5,436 nucleotides of DNA from an uncultured Clostridia bacterium (lineage in GTDB: Bacteria > Bacillota > Clostridia > Lachnospirales > Lachnospiraceae), in assembly GCA_947088195.1 (NCBI GenBank), contig CAMUFS010000220.1, forward strand, positions 1-5,436. The letters run 5' to 3'. Position numbers and translations under genes: made by a program. This document shows positions 4,963 to 5,436 of this stretch, piece after piece (position 1 is the stretch's first letter; every line of letters starts with the position of its first letter). A model generated the notes under the pieces. That model was given only the letters and a program-made list of their open reading frames with translations. It did no database searches and was not told the origin of the DNA.

Positions 4963-5436
4963 ATGAATGAGGGGAGTCCGATAGGGGGCTTAATAATTTT
5001 TGTAGTTTTTCTGTTGATCCATGGAATATTATATGGATTTGGAGCGGCGGTGCAGAACTTAAATGACAGCAATATGGAGAAAAAGGCGGAGGAGGGCGAT
5101 AGGCGCTCCCAGAAGCTTTTACATATTATGGAACAGCCTGCTCGGTTTGTCAATACCCTTCTTATTACCATAACAATGGTTAATATGGTGGTTGGTGCAT
5201 ATGTATACCGGATGCTTGGCAGATGGTTTTTGGAATTGTTTGTGACAGAATCTACATGGCAGCGTTATCTTCGCAATTTTATGTCATGGGTGGTCCCAGC
5301 AATTCTTCTTTTGACGATATTGATGGTTTTTGGGATTTTAGTTCCCAAGAAGCTGGCACAGCGCTACCCGGAGAGCTGGGCTTATGCGTTGCTTGGTATA
5401 ATTGGAGTATTGACAACCTTACTTTTTCCACTGACC
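4963..5436 (+). CDS. HlyC/CorC-type (DUF21/CNNM) membrane protein, N-terminal part
   Basis: An open frame runs from the ATG at 4963 off the window end, giving 158 residues with no stop. It matches the transmembrane DUF21/CNNM domain of the HlyC/CorC family, which is linked to Mg2+ and Co2+ export. Membrane segments lie at about 9-30, 63-84, 109-127 and 139-158. The cytoplasmic connector NLNDSNMEKKAEEGDRR (32-48) is typical after the first helix, as are MVNMVVGA (72-79) and VPKKLAQRYPE (127-137). Two usually conserved acids appear replaced: Glu in the first helix aligns with Gly, and the Glu of the GE-x-x-PK motif is Ile125 (FGILVPKK). GGAG at 4949-4952 is 10 nt before this ATG; an in-frame ATG at 4954 is only 1 nt from the site and unlikely. 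The CBS pair and CorC_HlyC domain expected downstream are outside the window, so they cannot be confirmed. Confidence 0.85.
   Translation, partial: MNEGSPIGGLIIFVVFLLIHGILYGFGAAVQNLNDSNMEKKAEEGDRRSQKLLHIMEQPARFVNTLLITITMVNMVVGAYVYRMLGRWFLELFVTESTWQRYLRNFMSWVVPAILLLTILMVFGILVPKKLAQRYPESWAYALLGIIGVLTTLLFPLT

Noticed and set aside
384..4963. Long open frames on the minus strand opposite rex, the coiled-coil gene, nnr, alr and mazF.
   Set aside because: They lie antisense to well-recognised genes, have low-complexity or implausible proteins and no ribosome sites; they are by-products of the coding strand.

Overview
The window reads as chromosomal DNA of a low-to-mid GC Gram-positive anaerobe of the class Clostridia, most likely Lachnospiraceae. 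The evidence is the gene set (Rex redox repressor, fused NAD(P)HX repair enzyme, alanine racemase, MazF/EndoA-type RNase, HlyC/CorC-type membrane protein), strong purine-rich Shine-Dalgarno sites, several TTG starts and sigma-A promoters with consensus spacing. The genus cannot be fixed from this sequence alone. All genes are on the + strand; I found no credible minus-strand gene, tRNA, rRNA, CRISPR array or insertion sequence.

Layout. Positions 1-333 contain no gene I can support. Positions 1-120 are GC-richer (64 of 120 bases) and have several mutually complementary segments. Positions 121-300 are AT-rich (52 of 180 bases G+C) and end in a near-consensus promoter (TTGACA, 17 bp, TATACT). 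That promoter is overlaid by Rex-like half-sites and a perfect operator-like palindrome. Next comes a tight cluster: rex (334-969, TTG start), an unrecognised coiled-coil protein (995-1633), bifunctional nnr (1630-3156, TTG start overlapping the previous stop) and alr (3140-4345, overlapping the end of nnr). After a 103-bp gap that holds no antitoxin gene comes mazF (4449-4796). A second good promoter (TTGACG, 17 bp, TATAGT) follows, then a leader of about 120 nt with a long hairpin, then a HlyC/CorC (DUF21/CNNM) membrane protein starting at 4963 and cut by the window end.

How the genes fit together. Rex senses the NADH/NAD+ ratio and Nnr repairs hydrated NAD(P)H, so the first part of the operon has a nicotinamide-cofactor theme that may be autoregulated by Rex. 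Alr supplies D-alanine for peptidoglycan. Linkage of nnr-type genes, alr and mazF is a known Firmicutes arrangement. Two things differ from the Bacillus layout: the MazE/EndoAI antitoxin is missing between alr and mazF, and a Rex gene plus an uncharacterised coiled-coil gene sit at the head of the cluster.

There is no clear new defence or mobile system here. The points most worth following are the antitoxin-less mazF, the layered operator architecture at the rex promoter, the conserved-looking coiled-coil gene between two cofactor genes, the structured leader of the CorC-like gene together with that protein's missing acidic residues, and the unexplained GC-rich segment at the left end.
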